Positions 1 to 10,108 are shown, counted from the stretch's first letter. The stretch is 64,000 nucleotides of DNA from Todiramphus chloris collaris (GCA_025345505.1 JANVCC010000219.1:1034339-1098338); one strand, 5' to 3'. The notes: a model not told the origin generated them from the letters alone. Numbers and translations are program-made.

Positions 1-466
1 AACGCTCGGCAAAGCGAGCCAAGGTGGGGTCCCAGCACCCAGGGGCACGTCCCCGTCAGCGCTCGGAGAGCTGTCCCTCCGTAAGCCTGCAGCTCTCGGA
101 CAGGGACGCGCTGCCCAAGCGACTCATCGGAGTTTCCTAGGAGCCCGTGGGTGGGAGGAGGGGAGATTGTGCATTTCATGGGCTGCCTCTAACAAATAAA
201 CTCCAAGGCAACACTCTGCAGTCCGGCAGCCTCTGAACAGGAGCTCCCAAGTGTGCTAGAGCACTTACCAGTGAGAAGAGTAAAAACCCCAAAGCAACCT
301 GCCAGAGCCACAGTGGGACCCTGCCGAGGGGGGCTGTCCCACTTCAGCACAGTACATAGCAGAGGTTTGAGGTGAAGAGGTGTAATAAACACAGTGCTTT
401 CACCTGAGGGGGTGGGATGGGGAACTGCAGCCAGGGAGGGCTGTGCCCACAGGGCCCCCAGGTGCC

Positions 467-716
467 ACAGAATCACAGAAAAATCTGGTTGGAAAAGACC
501 TTGAAGATCAGCAAGTCCAAGTGTTCCCCCAGCACTGCCAGGGCACCACTGACCCCTGGCCCTCAGCATCACAGCTCCACAGCTCTGAAACCCCTCCAGG
601 GATCACGGGGACTCCACCCCTGCCCTGGGCAGCCTGGGACAGCCCTGGACAACCCTCAAGGGCAAGAAATTGTTCCTCAGCTCCAACCTAAACCTCCCCT
701 GGGGCAACTTGAGGCC
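467..716 (-). mobile_element. CR1 LINE fragment
   Basis: Starts with CACAGAATCACAGAA, the reverse complement of the CR1 3' tail. It continues through the CR1 3' UTR-like sequence (ACCTTGAAGATCA, CAGCACTGCCAGGGC, CCCTCCAGGG) and ends near CAACTTGAGGCC. Same subfamily as the copies at 7238, 45908 and 61275. 5' truncated. Confidence 0.9.
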
Positions 717-845
717 TTTGGTGACCCCTGGACCTGGAAGGGTGGGCAGCCCAAGGCCCTGGCCCCACAGCAGAGCCCCCAGTGCCAGTCTGGCCCCAGC
801 CCCACCGCCAGGCCCCGGCCCCAGAGCCGGTCCCGGTCCCGGCCC

Positions 846-905
846 CGCCGCCCCTCACCCGCCGCCCCTCACCCGCCGCCCCTCACCTGCCGCCCCTCAG
901 CTGCC
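846..905. repeat. 15-bp tandem repeat, about 4 copies
   Basis: Four head-to-tail copies of a 15-bp unit built on CCGCCCCTCACC, with the last copies diverged. It lies inside the CpG-rich segment next to the gap. Confidence 0.7.
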
Positions 906-1025
906 GCCGCGGGCCCGTCCCGCCCGCCGCAAACACAGCCGCGTTGCCGGGGCGACCGCCTCACTTCCGCCCGCGCGCTACGCCCCGCCCCGCAACCACA
1001 GAGACCAAGGGGCCGGAGCGCCGCC

Positions 1026-1035
1026 NNNNNNNNNN
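1026..1035. other. assembly gap (10 N)
   Basis: Ten unknown bases within a GC-rich stretch. The true gap size may differ from ten. Any translation across it is meaningless. Confidence 0.99.
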
Positions 1036-1039
1036 AGGA

Positions 1040-2440
1040 CACCCAGGGCTGCGGTGCCGGGGCGCAGGGGCAGCCCCATCACCTCCTGTGGGGCCGGAGG
1101 CTTTGTCCCGAGGGACACAAGGGGTGAGCGGGGAGGAGGGGGTGGCATCAGGGTCCTCTCCCATACCAGGGTTGTCCCCGACCCTTCAGCAGGCGCTGTC
1201 ATTTCATCACCCCACTGGAACGGCAAAAGCCCTTGGGTTTTAAACCCTGGGACGTTAACAACGCAACAAGCACGACACCTTCTGAGCGAAGGCAGCAGAA
1301 CGGTGACAAGGGGCCGATTCTAACCCCAGTGGGACTGAACAGCTCCACCCGAGCGATCGCTGAATACAGCCGGACAAATCAACTCCTTCCACAAGACCAC
1401 CCAGGGACCAAAAACATCTCCAGGGGACATTTTAAGCTTGTTTTGCACCAGGAGAGCCACAGCCAGTGCGTGCTGAGGGGGGAGGACGGACCCCCCGATC
1501 CCTGAGTCAGTTTTCCTCGTGGGAACACCACCCGTAGCTCTGACATTTCTGTCTCTCCCCATTAATCCCTTCTTAAACCCACTTTCTAGCGAACCAAAGG
1601 CTTCTCCCACTACCAAATGTCCACCAAAGGCAGCAAGAGAGAGGCAATAAATAACTGGAGATAAGTTATCAAGCCTGTGGGTGTGACCAAGGTGACCAGC
1701 TCCTCAGCTCAGCTCGTCCCATCCCAGGATGTTCACCAACATCCCGCCCAGATCAAAGCGCTGGGCACATTTACAGTTCAGCAAGGCTCTGAAGGAGCTG
1801 ATGCCCCGGGTTGATTCTTCTCTTTGTTCACCCCATGGGAAGGCTGGAAAAGTTTCTTTCCTATTTCCATTTTTCATAATTTCCACCGCTGGTTTTGAAG
1901 CTGCTGGGTTCATGGCTCGGTTGGAGAGAGGGGATCTCAGATCCTCCGCAGAGGAGGAGGCCTTAAAAGGATGGTGTTTGGGTCAAGCCACCCATGGGTC
2001 CCCAACCTGCGTGATCCCAGGCGCCAGGACGGTGCCTTTCCCGCAGGGTTGGCCAAACCCTCCAGCAAACCCCAGCAGATCAGGGCTGGTTTTCCCCACC
2101 AGGGCCAGCAAACCCGCCCTGAAGGGCACCGCAGAGTGACCACCACGGTGGGGAAGAGTCTTCTGCAACGGCTGGCTTTGGTGGATGAGGTGGGAAGGGG
2201 GTGCTAAATCACCAGGGATTGCCAGGGGGGGTCAAAGTCGGGTGGGGGAGGCAGGGTTTGGGTGTTGGCATGACGGTGGCACTTCGAGGTGGCTTCTGGT
2301 GAGTGGGTAAAGCCACCCGGCACGCCTGAGAGGGGGTGCAGGAGAGCTGCTGTGCCCCAGGCTGTCCTCGGCACGCTTGGATGGGGTTCTGTTCCACTTG
2401 GCAGCAGGATATTAAAGGCTAGAGGGAAGAAAAGCCCTGG
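1040..2440. other. intergenic, nothing recognised
   Basis: Unique-looking sequence. Open frames on both strands are short and have no recognisable domains or matching splice sites. I see no gene here. Confidence 0.5.
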
Positions 2441-2700
2441 GATGGACATTTCCACCCCAGGATGGACATCTCCACCCCAGGTTGGACATCTCTACTCCAG
2501 GTTGAACATCTCTGCCCCAGGTTGAACATCTCCACCCCAGGATGAACATCTCTGCCCCAGGTTAAACACCTCCACCCCAGGATGGACATCTCCACCCCAG
2601 GATGAACATCTCTGCCCCAGGTTAAACACCTCCACCCCAGGATGAACACCTCCACCCCAGGATGAACACCTCCACCCCAGGATGAACATCTCCACCAGCC
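2441..2700. repeat. minisatellite, 20-bp unit, 13 copies
   Basis: Thirteen head-to-tail copies with an exact 20-bp period; a typical unit is GATGAACATCTCCACCCCAG. Variants are GATGG/GTTGA/GTTAA at the unit start and ATCTCC/ACCTCC/ATCTCTG in the middle. There are no length changes. Units next to each other share variants, which suggests local duplication of short blocks. The short frames it opens on both strands are not genes. Confidence 0.97.
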
Positions 2701-2804
2701 TCAGAGGACACCTGGGAGGTGATGTCCCTTCCAGGGAAGAGATTTGGTGCCTCTCAAGAAATTCAATGTGAGTTTTTCTTCTTGAATACAGAGCCCTGAG
2801 CCAT

Positions 2805-2868
2805 TTCTGTGGTTTGGAACAAGATGATCTTTAAGGCCCCTTCCAACCCAAACCATTCTGTGACTCCC
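2805..2868 (+). mobile_element. CR1 3' end fragment
   Basis: Short + strand CR1 tail: GATGATCTTTAAGGCCCCTTCCAACCCAAACC-type sequence followed by ATTCTGTGA. Heavily 5' truncated. Confidence 0.8.
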
Positions 2869-3170
2869 AGCCCCTTCCCAATGAATTCCCTTCCCTAGAA
2901 GGTGGTTAATTGTTGATACTCTGCCGCCATGCCCGATGCCGCCCTTTTGTGCTCCTGTTTGCTCTGGGCCCCCCAGGGAAGATAAGATAACACCTTTTGT
3001 TTCTTATCTCCTCTGGTTCTCTGCCTCCCTTGTGCCTTCCACTCACCTGGAAGCTGTGGTGAGTAAATAAACCTCATTCCAAAAGCATCCCAAGTCGGCT
3101 TTCCACCAAAAACTGCTGATGATTTAATGGTGCCCACGCTCTCCTGGAGTCTCCCGTGCCCTGGGGGCAG

Positions 3171-3333
3171 GATGGGGCAACTACAGACCCAGGATGGGGC
3201 AACTACAGACCCAGGATGGGACAACTACGGACCAAGGATGGGACAACTACGGACCCAGGATGGGACAACTATAGACCCAGGATGGGACAACTACAGACCC
3301 AGGATGGGACAACTACGGACCCAGGATGGGACC
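3171..3333. repeat. minisatellite, 22-bp unit, 7.4 copies
   Basis: Seven full units and one partial with a 22-bp period. Each unit begins GATGGGACAACTA and ends GACCCAG. Differences between units are single bases (GGG-C/A, ACAG/ACGG/ATAG). It lies about 470 bp upstream of the first PLA2 promoter. The short frames across it come from the repeat itself. Confidence 0.96.
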
Positions 3334-3807
3334 ATGTGACCATGGGCATTGGCCACCCTCCCTCTGCCTCCCCGGGCCAGATTTGGATGCAGACATGGAT
3401 TGGGGGAGGAGGGGCATATATGGCAAGGGAAAGACCCGGGAGAAACCATCTCTGAGGTTGCAAGATGTGAGCTGGCAAAACCAAGCAGCCACTCAAGGCC
3501 AAAGAGCTGCCTCTGCAGCTGGAGCAAGGATCCAAGGAGCTCTGCGGTGCCAGCTCAGCACCTCCGGGATGTAAATCACCCTTGTCCTGTCTCTCTGGCC
3601 ACCAAATCCTGGCCAAGACCCTGGCTGGCCTCATCCAGAAGCTGCGTTGGCTGGAGATGGAGACAGTTTCATGCCCAGACGACGAGCAGAAGGGGATGAC
3701 AGAGGCAACTCGTGTCGCTCGTGAAGGGGAGGGATGGGGACCCACTGGGTTACCGAGGGCTGGTCGGCGACGAGCAGATAGAGGAGGGGGGTGGATCTCA
3801 CCGGCCA

Positions 3808-3859
3808 TATAAAGCCACCCTGCTAAGCCACAGTCTCGGAGCTGTGAGGTCCAGGCAGG
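3808..3859 (+). promoter_or_regulatory. TATA box and 5' UTR exon of the first PLA2 gene
   Basis: TATAAA at 3808-3813 (context CCATATAAAGCC). The likely start of transcription is about 25-30 bp downstream. The short untranslated exon ends at a GTAAGG donor at 3860. The next acceptor (TTCCTCCTCCAG) ends at 4166, 13 nt before the ATG. The same design (TATA, short 5' UTR exon, acceptor 13 nt before ATG) is seen in the second PLA2 gene. Confidence 0.75.
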
Positions 3860-4179
3860 GTAAGGAGAGGGAGGTTTGATGGCCCTGCTGTTTCGGGCAG
3901 CAGGGGTGGGAGGCCGCAGGCAGCGAGCTTCTCCCCCAGCCCCAGGCAGGGCGGTCGATGTGCCCGTTCATGTGGCCCACACCCAGGGTCAGAAGGTCCC
4001 ACTGGGAGTGAGCCGTGTGGCCGTGACAATGCTGGGTATCCAGGGTGACACCGGTGTCACCACACAGAGCTCCCGGGAGCACCCGGCCAGTTCCGAGCTC
4101 TGGGGCAGGCAGCGGGGCAGCCTCGGGGTGCTGCTCATCGCCCCCCATCGCGGTTTCCTCCTCCAGGGCCAGGCTGAGG

Positions 4180-6059
4180 ATGAAGAGCCTCCTCGTCGCC
4201 GTGCTCGTGGCTTGCGGTAAGTGCTGCGGATCCCACTGCCCTGGGATCTCCTCCGCGGGGCAGGAAAAACGCCGACAATCCCGGAGTCTCGGTGCACGGT
4301 TCCCGTTTGTGTCGTCACTTTGCAGTTTAAGGAGCCAGGCAGCACTGCTGCAGTCCTGGGGCTCTTCCTGACGGCGAGGCTTTGGGATGCTTAAAGCCAT
4401 AATGATTCTTGTGAGAGGCCTTGGAGCCCGTTGTCACCCGTTGTCACCCGTTGTCGCCCGTTGTCACCCGTTGTCACCCGTTGTCACCTGCCTTCCCGGG
4501 CTGATCCGGCAGCGCGGCGTTGCCGGTTGCGGGACACGAGCGCAGCATCCTGAGCTGCAACATCCACCAGCCCTCATGGGGCAGCTGCACAACTCAGACA
4601 TCATCCCAAGGAGGGTTTTTTTTTGGGGGGGGGGGGCTTCACACGCCTGAAAAGACCTATTCCCAACCACGCCAGACCCGCTTCCTTGCCGTGGCCGGTG
4701 CGAGGTGTGGGCAATGCCACCCTCCTTCCAGCAGCGAGCTGGCACCAGCCCGTCCCTCTGCCTCCCCCAGGGCTGCTGCTGGCCCGCGGCAGCGTCGTGG
4801 AGCTGGAGAGGATGATCAGGTCGGCCACGGGGAAAAGTGCCCTGTTCTCCTACAGCTGGTACGGGTGTTTCTGTGGCATCGGGGGCAGCGGGACCCCCGT
4901 GGACCCCACCGACCAGTGAGTACCTGGAAAATCATCACGCAAAGCTCCTCGCTGGCAGCCTCTGGTGCTGGTGTGCCCCGAGAGGGGGTTTTATGCTGTT
5001 ACCCGGGCACGTCTTGATGCTTAAGAGGCTGGAGCATCTTTCCAAATGCCAGGAGGGAGGGCTGGGGGGCAGCGGTTTGACGGGGTGTCCCCCCCAGGTG
5101 CTGCCTTGCCCACGACTGCTGCTACAGGAGGCTGAGAGAGAGCAAGTGCAGACCCCTCATCACCTCCTACCTCTTCAGCCAGGCCGACGGAGACATCGGC
5201 TGCAGTGAGTGCTGCAAGTGGGGGGTCCCATGGGGGTGGGGAACCAGACCTGGGCTGGGGTACACAGGAGGGTTTTCCCCCGGGCTGAATCCAGCCTGAT
5301 GCTTGCTGGGGTGCGTTCGGGAGGGTGCAGCACACGATAGAAACATAGAATCAATTGTCAAGGTTGGTAGGGACCTTAAAGCTCACCCAGTGCCAACCCC
5401 CCTGCCATGGGCAGGGACACCTCCCACTAGAGCAGGGTGCTCACAGCCCCAGCCAGCCTGGGCTTCAACACTTCCAAGGATGGGGCTTCCCCCACCTCTC
5501 TGGGCAGCCTGGGCCAGGGTCTCACCACCCTCCTGGGGAAGAAATTCTTCCTCCTGTCCAACCTGAATCCACCTCTCTCTAGTTTTAATCCATCCCCTCC
5601 ACTCCTGTCACTGCCCCACAGCCTAACAAGTCCCTCCCCAGCTTTCTCGCAGCCCCTTCAGATCCTGGAAGGCCACAGTAAGGTCTCCCCGGAGCCTTCT
5701 CTTCTCCAGACTTTTCCAGACAAACAACCACAGGGGTGTTGCGAGGGATGGGGGAGGTTGGAGAGGGCAAGCGCTGGGCACGCTTCTCCGTGTGCTTCCC
5801 CCGGGCAGCTCCAGGAGTCGGGGTGCCCCAAGGGGACCTTGAGGGGACCCTGCTGCCGATGGCAGCCGGCAAAGCCACCGCAGAGCTCCACACTCTCCAC
5901 CCCCACCCCGCAGGTAACGCGCAGAGCTGGTGCAAGAGAGAGACCTGCCTGTGCGACAAGGCGGTGGCTTCGTGCTTCGCGAGTACTTTGCATTCCTACA
6001 ACGAGTCCTACCGCTTCTATTTCAAGCTGAAATGCCAAGGGAACAAGCTCCAGTGCTGA
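4180..6059 (+). CDS. secreted phospholipase A2, group II (PLA2G2A/2D/2F-like)
   Basis: Four coding exons: 4180-4216, 4771-4915, 5098-5204, 5914-6059 (435 nt, 144 aa), with clean GT-AG junctions and consistent phases. Product: secreted Ca-dependent lipase cleaving the sn-2 acyl ester of phospholipids. Residues 1-19 form a signal peptide, and the mature chain starts near SVVELERMI. The Ca loop is YGCFCGIGGSG; the active site CCLAHDCCY has His48 and Asp49 with Tyr52; Asp99 is in CLCDKAV. Group II traits are Cys50 and a C-terminal extension ending in Cys (KLQC). Of the four PLA2 genes it is the furthest from OTUD3, where human has PLA2G2D/2F/2C, so a one-to-one name is unsafe. Intron 3 carries a CR1. 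The start is the only ATG ahead of the hydrophobic leader. Family assignment is secure; subgroup is not. Confidence 0.92.
4431..4490. repeat. 10-bp tandem repeat, 6 copies
   Basis: Six copies of TTGTCACCCG, one with an A-to-G change and the last ending CTG, in intron 1 of the first PLA2 gene. A T9-G12 homopolymer junction lies at about 4616-4636 in the same intron. Confidence 0.9.
5337..5740 (-). mobile_element. CR1 LINE fragment in intron 3 of the first PLA2 gene
   Basis: Begins with the reversed tail ACATAGAATCA, then GGTTGGTAGGGACCTTAAAGCTC and the typical CR1 3' region, ending near the TCTTCTCCAGACTTTTCCAG block. Very similar to the copy at 41335-41600. It is antisense to the host gene and makes up most of this intron. 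Confidence 0.93.
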
Positions 6060-6305
6060 GGAGGGGAAACCTGCACCCAGGGTAACAGATTTTCCCCGGC
6101 TTTCCCCACGGCTATGGCAAGAAAAGCCCGATGTGGGGGCTGAATGGAGCCGGAGCCAGCAAGGTTCCCTCAAACAGGAGCTCAGGGTGAGGACACATTA
6201 TGGGTGGAGAACCCCCAGTTCTCAGAAAGACCCATCAGCTTCCTTTTTGTTGTCCCTTCCTCCTCTCTTGCCTCTCTTGAGTTCATTTCCCAGCAAAGGT
6301 TATGA

Positions 6306-6311
6306 AATAAA
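6306..6311 (+). promoter_or_regulatory. poly(A) signal of the first PLA2 gene
   Basis: AATAAA about 250 nt after the stop codon, followed by a T-rich stretch. A second AATAAA at about 6597 could serve as a distal site. Confidence 0.65.
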
Positions 6312-6319
6312 AGTTCAGG

Positions 6320-7237
6320 ATAATTCTCTGTGATGTTTTTCCGTAAGAGCCTCCGAGATGGAGACACCACGACAGTGGCATCTGGGCTGCTGAGTCTGGG
6401 GAGCACTCGTGCATCTCACCCCTTAACCACCCACCTGCCATCCCAACATTCCCCTGAGACCCAACAGCATCCTGAAAAAGCTGAGCCTGTAATTCCCAGG
6501 TCGCTCCTGCTGCGGAGCAATATTGCTGCTGCCGGACCCTTTGCGTCGAGAAACGGGGACAAATAAATGTCACCACCTAAAGCTCTTGGGGGTTGATAAT
6601 AAAAGAGTTCCCCAGCGCTGAGTCCTGATGGCAGTTGGGTTTTTTGGCTTCTCCCAACACCACTTCGCTGTGAGCTGAACTTGCTGCTGGAGCTAAACCA
6701 GAGCAGTGCAGTAAGAGGCAGGTGAGATCGAGCCAAAAGGTGTTTGTACAGGAAAAATGGAAGCAGGAAGATGTGGGAGATGATTTGAGACCCTCCTGTG
6801 ACACTCATGTAAAAACAGTGGCCATAATTAAGGCTAAATAAGAGTTATCCACAGGGGAGGGAAGATTTCCAAGCCTTCTCCATCCCAAGAAGGATACTAA
6901 TTAAGAAGGGCGTTTAATTATGGTTTCTCCATGAGGCACGAGTTCTGCGTAGGGGCTGCAATGAGGAACTGGAAAAATCATAGAGAGAAAAAAAGGGAAA
7001 TTGGGTTCACTCATCTCCAGATATCCGCTTTCTGTTCTCTTCGGTTCTCATGGTGGGTGAGGGTTGAATCTCCCAGTATCTGCGTAACCCCTGACCCCGT
7101 GTTTCCAGGAACTGCACATCTAAAGATGCTTTTATTGGTGCCCATAGACACTTCTCAAAGACCTTGCCCTGAGCCACCCCCACCACGCGGCAGAGGGACA
7201 GTTTCCAACTTGCACAACCCCCTCGAAACCCCCAAAC
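6320..7237. other. intergenic between PLA2 genes
   Basis: No exon, domain or repeat recognised. It holds a spare AATAAA near 6597 and some AT-rich sequence around 6800-6930. Confidence 0.5.
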
Positions 7238-7865
7238 TCACAGAATCACAGAATCGTTCCGGATGGAAGAGACCTTGAAGATCACCCAGTCCAACCATTG
7301 CCCCAGCACTGCCAGGGCACCACTGACCCATGGCCCTCAGCACCACAGCTCCACGGCTCTGAAACCCCTCCAGGGGTCACGGGGACTCCACCCCTGCCCT
7401 GGGCAGCCTGGGACAGCCCTGGACAACCCTCAAGGGCAAGAAATTGTTCCTCAGCTCCAACCTAAACCTCCCCTGGGGCAACTTGAGGCCGGTTCCTCTT
7501 GTCCTGTCTCTTGTTCCTTGGGAGCAGAGCCCGACCCCCCTGGCTCCAGCCTCCTGTCAGGAGCTGTCAGAGCCAGAAGGTCTCCCCTCAGCCTCCTTTG
7601 CTCCAGGCTGAACCAGCCCAGGTCCCTCAGCTGCTCCTCAGCACCCTTGTGCTCCAGCCCCTTCCCCAGCTCCGTTGCCCTTCTCTGGCCACGCTCCAGC
7701 CCCTCACTGTCCTGCTGGGAGTGAGGGGCCCAAAACTGACCCCAGGGTTTGAGGTGTGGCCTCCCCAGTGCAGAGTCTGGAGAGACAGTCCCTGCCCTGG
7801 TCCTGCTGGCCACACTGGTGCTGATCCCCTCATCCACAGCTGCCAGGATGCAGAAGCTGACTCAG
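7238..7865 (-). mobile_element. CR1 LINE fragment, long
   Basis: Starts at the reversed tail CACAGAATCACAGAATCGTT and runs about 620 bp to CACACTGGTGCTG / CAGCTGCCAGGATG. Nearly identical over most of its length to the copy at 61275-61905. The open frames here on both strands are CR1-derived and are not host genes. Confidence 0.93.
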
Positions 7866-8161
7866 GACTATGACTTCCCCCCGATACCGCACTGTGGTGC
7901 TGGGGAGGACAGAGAAAGAGGCCCTGAAGTCTTCTCCATCAGGGGACAGAGAGGTTGACTTCCCCTTTGGGCTGGAAATGATTCTTCTGCCAGCTCATGC
8001 GGCCAGTGCCAGCCCCCATGTGTGGGGTACGGAGCCGGGACCTGGAGGGGATTTGTTGCATTCCTGTAAAGGGGAAGAGGAGGTCACCCTTTCCCTCACC
8101 CCAGTGCCCAGTCAGCAGGATTTGGCCAAAACGAGCACGTGTCAGTGGGGAGCAAACCCGA

Positions 8162-8218
8162 TATAAAGCGAGCCCTGCCCGCTGCGGGGCCCTGCAAGCT
8201 GGAGGCAGCTTTCCCCAG
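8162..8218 (+). promoter_or_regulatory. TATA box and 5' UTR exon of the group V-like PLA2 gene
   Basis: TATAAA at 8162-8167 (GATATAAAGCG). The untranslated exon ends at a GTAAGT donor at 8219. The matching acceptor (TTCCTCCCCCAG) ends at 8612, 13 nt before the ATG. Same layout as the first PLA2 gene. Confidence 0.75.
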
Positions 8219-8625
8219 GTAAGTGGGGTGCAGGAAACACTTCTCCTCCCTTTCCCACTTTAACAGAGAGCTGCGATGTGAGCAGGGAGTGAGGTCCGTG
8301 CTGGAAAAGCAGGAGCAAGAGTGAAGCTTCCTGAGATGCCAGCCCAGAGGCAGAGCGATGGGGTGCAGCGCTGGAGAGCTGATCCTCCCTCCAACTTTTC
8401 TTCTTTTCCCTTCACTTTGCTTTTCCGTGCCCCTTTGCCATCTGATTCCCATCGCTTCCCGTCCCTGATGCAGCGATGGCAACGGGCACATCCTCATCCC
8501 CTCACCTCCCCTGATCTCCCGAGGTGGGGAGCATCTCTGCTCCCTGATGATGGGCAAAGGAACGAGGAAAGTGGTTGATGTACCAGGGAAATGGTTTGGT
8601 TTCCTCCCCCAGGGCTGCTGGAAAG

Positions 8626-9511
8626 ATGAACACCCTCCTTGCCTTTGCTGTGCTGTCTGCCTGGGGTAAGTGTCCCGGCTCTCACCGGTCCCGCAGCTCC
8701 CCGTGTGGAAATCAGAACCAGGCTGGTGATTTCTTCACCTTTTCCCATCACCACCTCTCCCTTACGGGCAACAGCCCTGCACCGAGTTGGGAATACTTGT
8801 CTTTGTTGCATCTATTCGTTTTTAAGCCATTCCCAGCCTGGTACCAGTTTGGGGGGCAGAGGGGTGTGGAGATGCCACCGGGGAGCTGGATGTTGGTGTG
8901 AGCTGCCCTGATTTCCCCCTCCCAGGCTTATCCCCAGCTCACGGGAGCCTCTGGGATCTGCACAAGATGATCACGAAGGCGACGGGGAAAAGCGCTTTGC
9001 TCTATTACTCCTCCTACGGCTGCTACTGCGGCTTGGGGGGCAACGGGCAGCCCAAGGACGCTTCAGACAGGTAAAAACCTCCTCCCTGCCCAAAGACATC
9101 CTGCATGGTTTCAAATTCGGGGGGGGGGGGGGGGGGGGGGTGTTAAAAAAAAACAACACCCCAAATCCCAAAGCTTTGAACTCCTGCACAGATGCTGCCA
9201 GCTGCACGACGCCTGCTACGACAGCCTCCTGAATTACCACTGCAACGCCAAGCTGCAGGGCTACCGGTACGGCTGGCACAGCGGCAGCCCCTTCTGCAGT
9301 AAGTAGGACCCTGGCAAAGGGGGTGTTGTGAGTGTCTGTGTCCCCACCAAAGCTGGGGCTGAGCCTGGGCTCCCCTCTGCCTGCAGGAGATGGCTCCTGG
9401 TGTGCCCAGCTCTCCTGCGAGTGCGACCGCAGCCTGGCACTCTGCCTGAAGAGAAACCGCTGGAGCTACAGCAAACGCTACCGCTTCTACCGCAAGAGCT
9501 GGTGCCACTGA
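8626..9511 (+). CDS. PLA2G5: secreted phospholipase A2, group V-like
   Basis: Coding exons 8626-8665, 8926-9070, 9192-9298, 9387-9511 (417 nt, 138 aa), all with GT-AG junctions. Product: secreted Ca-dependent phospholipase. The signal peptide is about 20 residues and the mature chain begins near SLWDLHKMI. The Ca loop YGCYCGLGG, active site CCQLHDACY (His48, Asp49, Tyr52) and CECD (Asp99) are complete. Position 50 is Ala rather than Cys, and the chain stops at SWCH without the group II C-terminal extension and its last Cys. Losing both ends of that disulfide defines group V. CLKRN and the YRYGW region also resemble PLA2G5. Intron 2 is only 121 bp and contains a 22-base G run. The human PLA2G5 strand relative to PLA2G2E differs from here, so orthology rests on structure. 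Confidence 0.88.
9119..9140 (+). repeat. G22 homopolymer in a 121-bp intron
   Basis: Twenty-two consecutive G, followed by TGTT and an A9 run, ending about 50 bp before the exon 3 acceptor of the group V-like PLA2 gene. Confidence 0.97.
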
Positions 9512-9534
9512 TGGCAGCTGGCATGTGGGGCCAG

Positions 9535-10025
9535 AGCACGCAGCTGGATTGCCCTGTGGGTCTGGAGCATGCATCTGGAATGCCCTATGAGTCTGGAGAA
9601 TGCATCTGGATTGACCTATGGGTCCAGAGCATGTATCCAGATTGCCCTATGGGTCTGGAGCGTGCATCTGGATTGCCCTGATTGCCCTATGGGTCCAGAG
9701 CATGTATCCAGATTGCCCTATGGGTCTGGAGCATGCATCCAGATTGCCCTATAGGTCTGGAGCACGCATCCAGACTGCCCTGCAGGCCTGGAGCACGCAT
9801 CTGGATTACACTATAGGTCTAGAGTACACATCTGGATTGCCCTATGGGTCCGAAGCATGCATCCAGATTGTCCTATGGGTCTGGAGCACGCATCCAGACT
9901 GCCCTGCAGGCCTGGAACACACATCTGGATTGCCCTGCAGATCCAAAGCACACATCTGGATTGCCCTGCGTGTCCAAAGCACACATCCAGATTGCCCTGT
10001 GGATCCAGAGCACGCAGCCGGGTGA
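9535..10025. repeat. minisatellite, 31-bp unit, about 16 copies
   Basis: Begins about 25 bp after the PLA2G5-like stop codon. The unit is 31 bp, built from GAGCATGCATCCAGATTG and CCCTATGGGTCTG. Two recurring variants are TCTGGATT versus CCAGATT and GGGTCTG versus GGGTCCA; later units change CCCTATGGG to CCCTGCAGG. One unit has a short internal duplication near 9676. The array lies before the gene's AATAAA at 10103, so it is probably in the 3' UTR. It opens long frames on both strands because 31 is not a multiple of three; none is a gene. Confidence 0.95.
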
Positions 10026-10102
10026 CGCCGTGGGTCTGGATCACCCCACGGATGCCTGCACAGACCTCACATTAGCGCTGCTGCGAATTGAATCAGTGCG
10101 AA

Positions 10103-10108
10103 AATAAA
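10103..10108 (+). promoter_or_regulatory. PLA2G5: poly(A) signal of the group V-like PLA2 gene
   Basis: AATAAA just after the minisatellite, about 590 nt past the stop codon. It is the first AATAAA downstream of the gene. Confidence 0.6.

Larger units (their letters stand above)
780..1040. promoter_or_regulatory. CpG-rich segment, possible promoter, cut by an assembly gap
   Basis: Very GC- and CpG-rich stretch. It holds an ETS-type ACTTCCG at about 963-969 and an imperfect inverted repeat GTTGCC-GG-GGCGAC at 943-956 that resembles an RFX X-box. A 15-bp tandem repeat (core CCGCCCCTCAC) runs from about 846 to 905. No coding exon can be tied to it. By synteny with human, the gene left of the PLA2 cluster should be UBXN10 and should read leftward. 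Promoter function is inference. Confidence 0.4.

Noticed and set aside
1-460. Search for UBXN10 coding sequence at the left edge
   Set aside because: No UBX-domain-like translation on either strand; the gene, if present, lies beyond the window.
2419-2695. Repetitive Trp/Gly-rich peptides on the - strand
   Set aside because: Translation of the 20-bp minisatellite, without start context, promoter or partner exons.
2890-3090. Possible LTR fragment ending in AATAAACCTCATTCC
   Set aside because: The AATAAA and GATA-rich stretch recall an LTR end, but no terminal TG/CA pair, target duplication or second LTR could be found.
7451-7837. Open frames resembling each other at 7.5 kb and 61.5 kb
   Set aside because: Both are the same CR1 subfamily; the similarity is that of the repeat, not of a host gene family.
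9569-10075. Several overlapping frames with a repeated peptide on both strands
   Set aside because: Produced by the 31-bp minisatellite. A 31-bp unit shows all frames in turn; the region follows a PLA2 stop codon and is probably 3' UTR.
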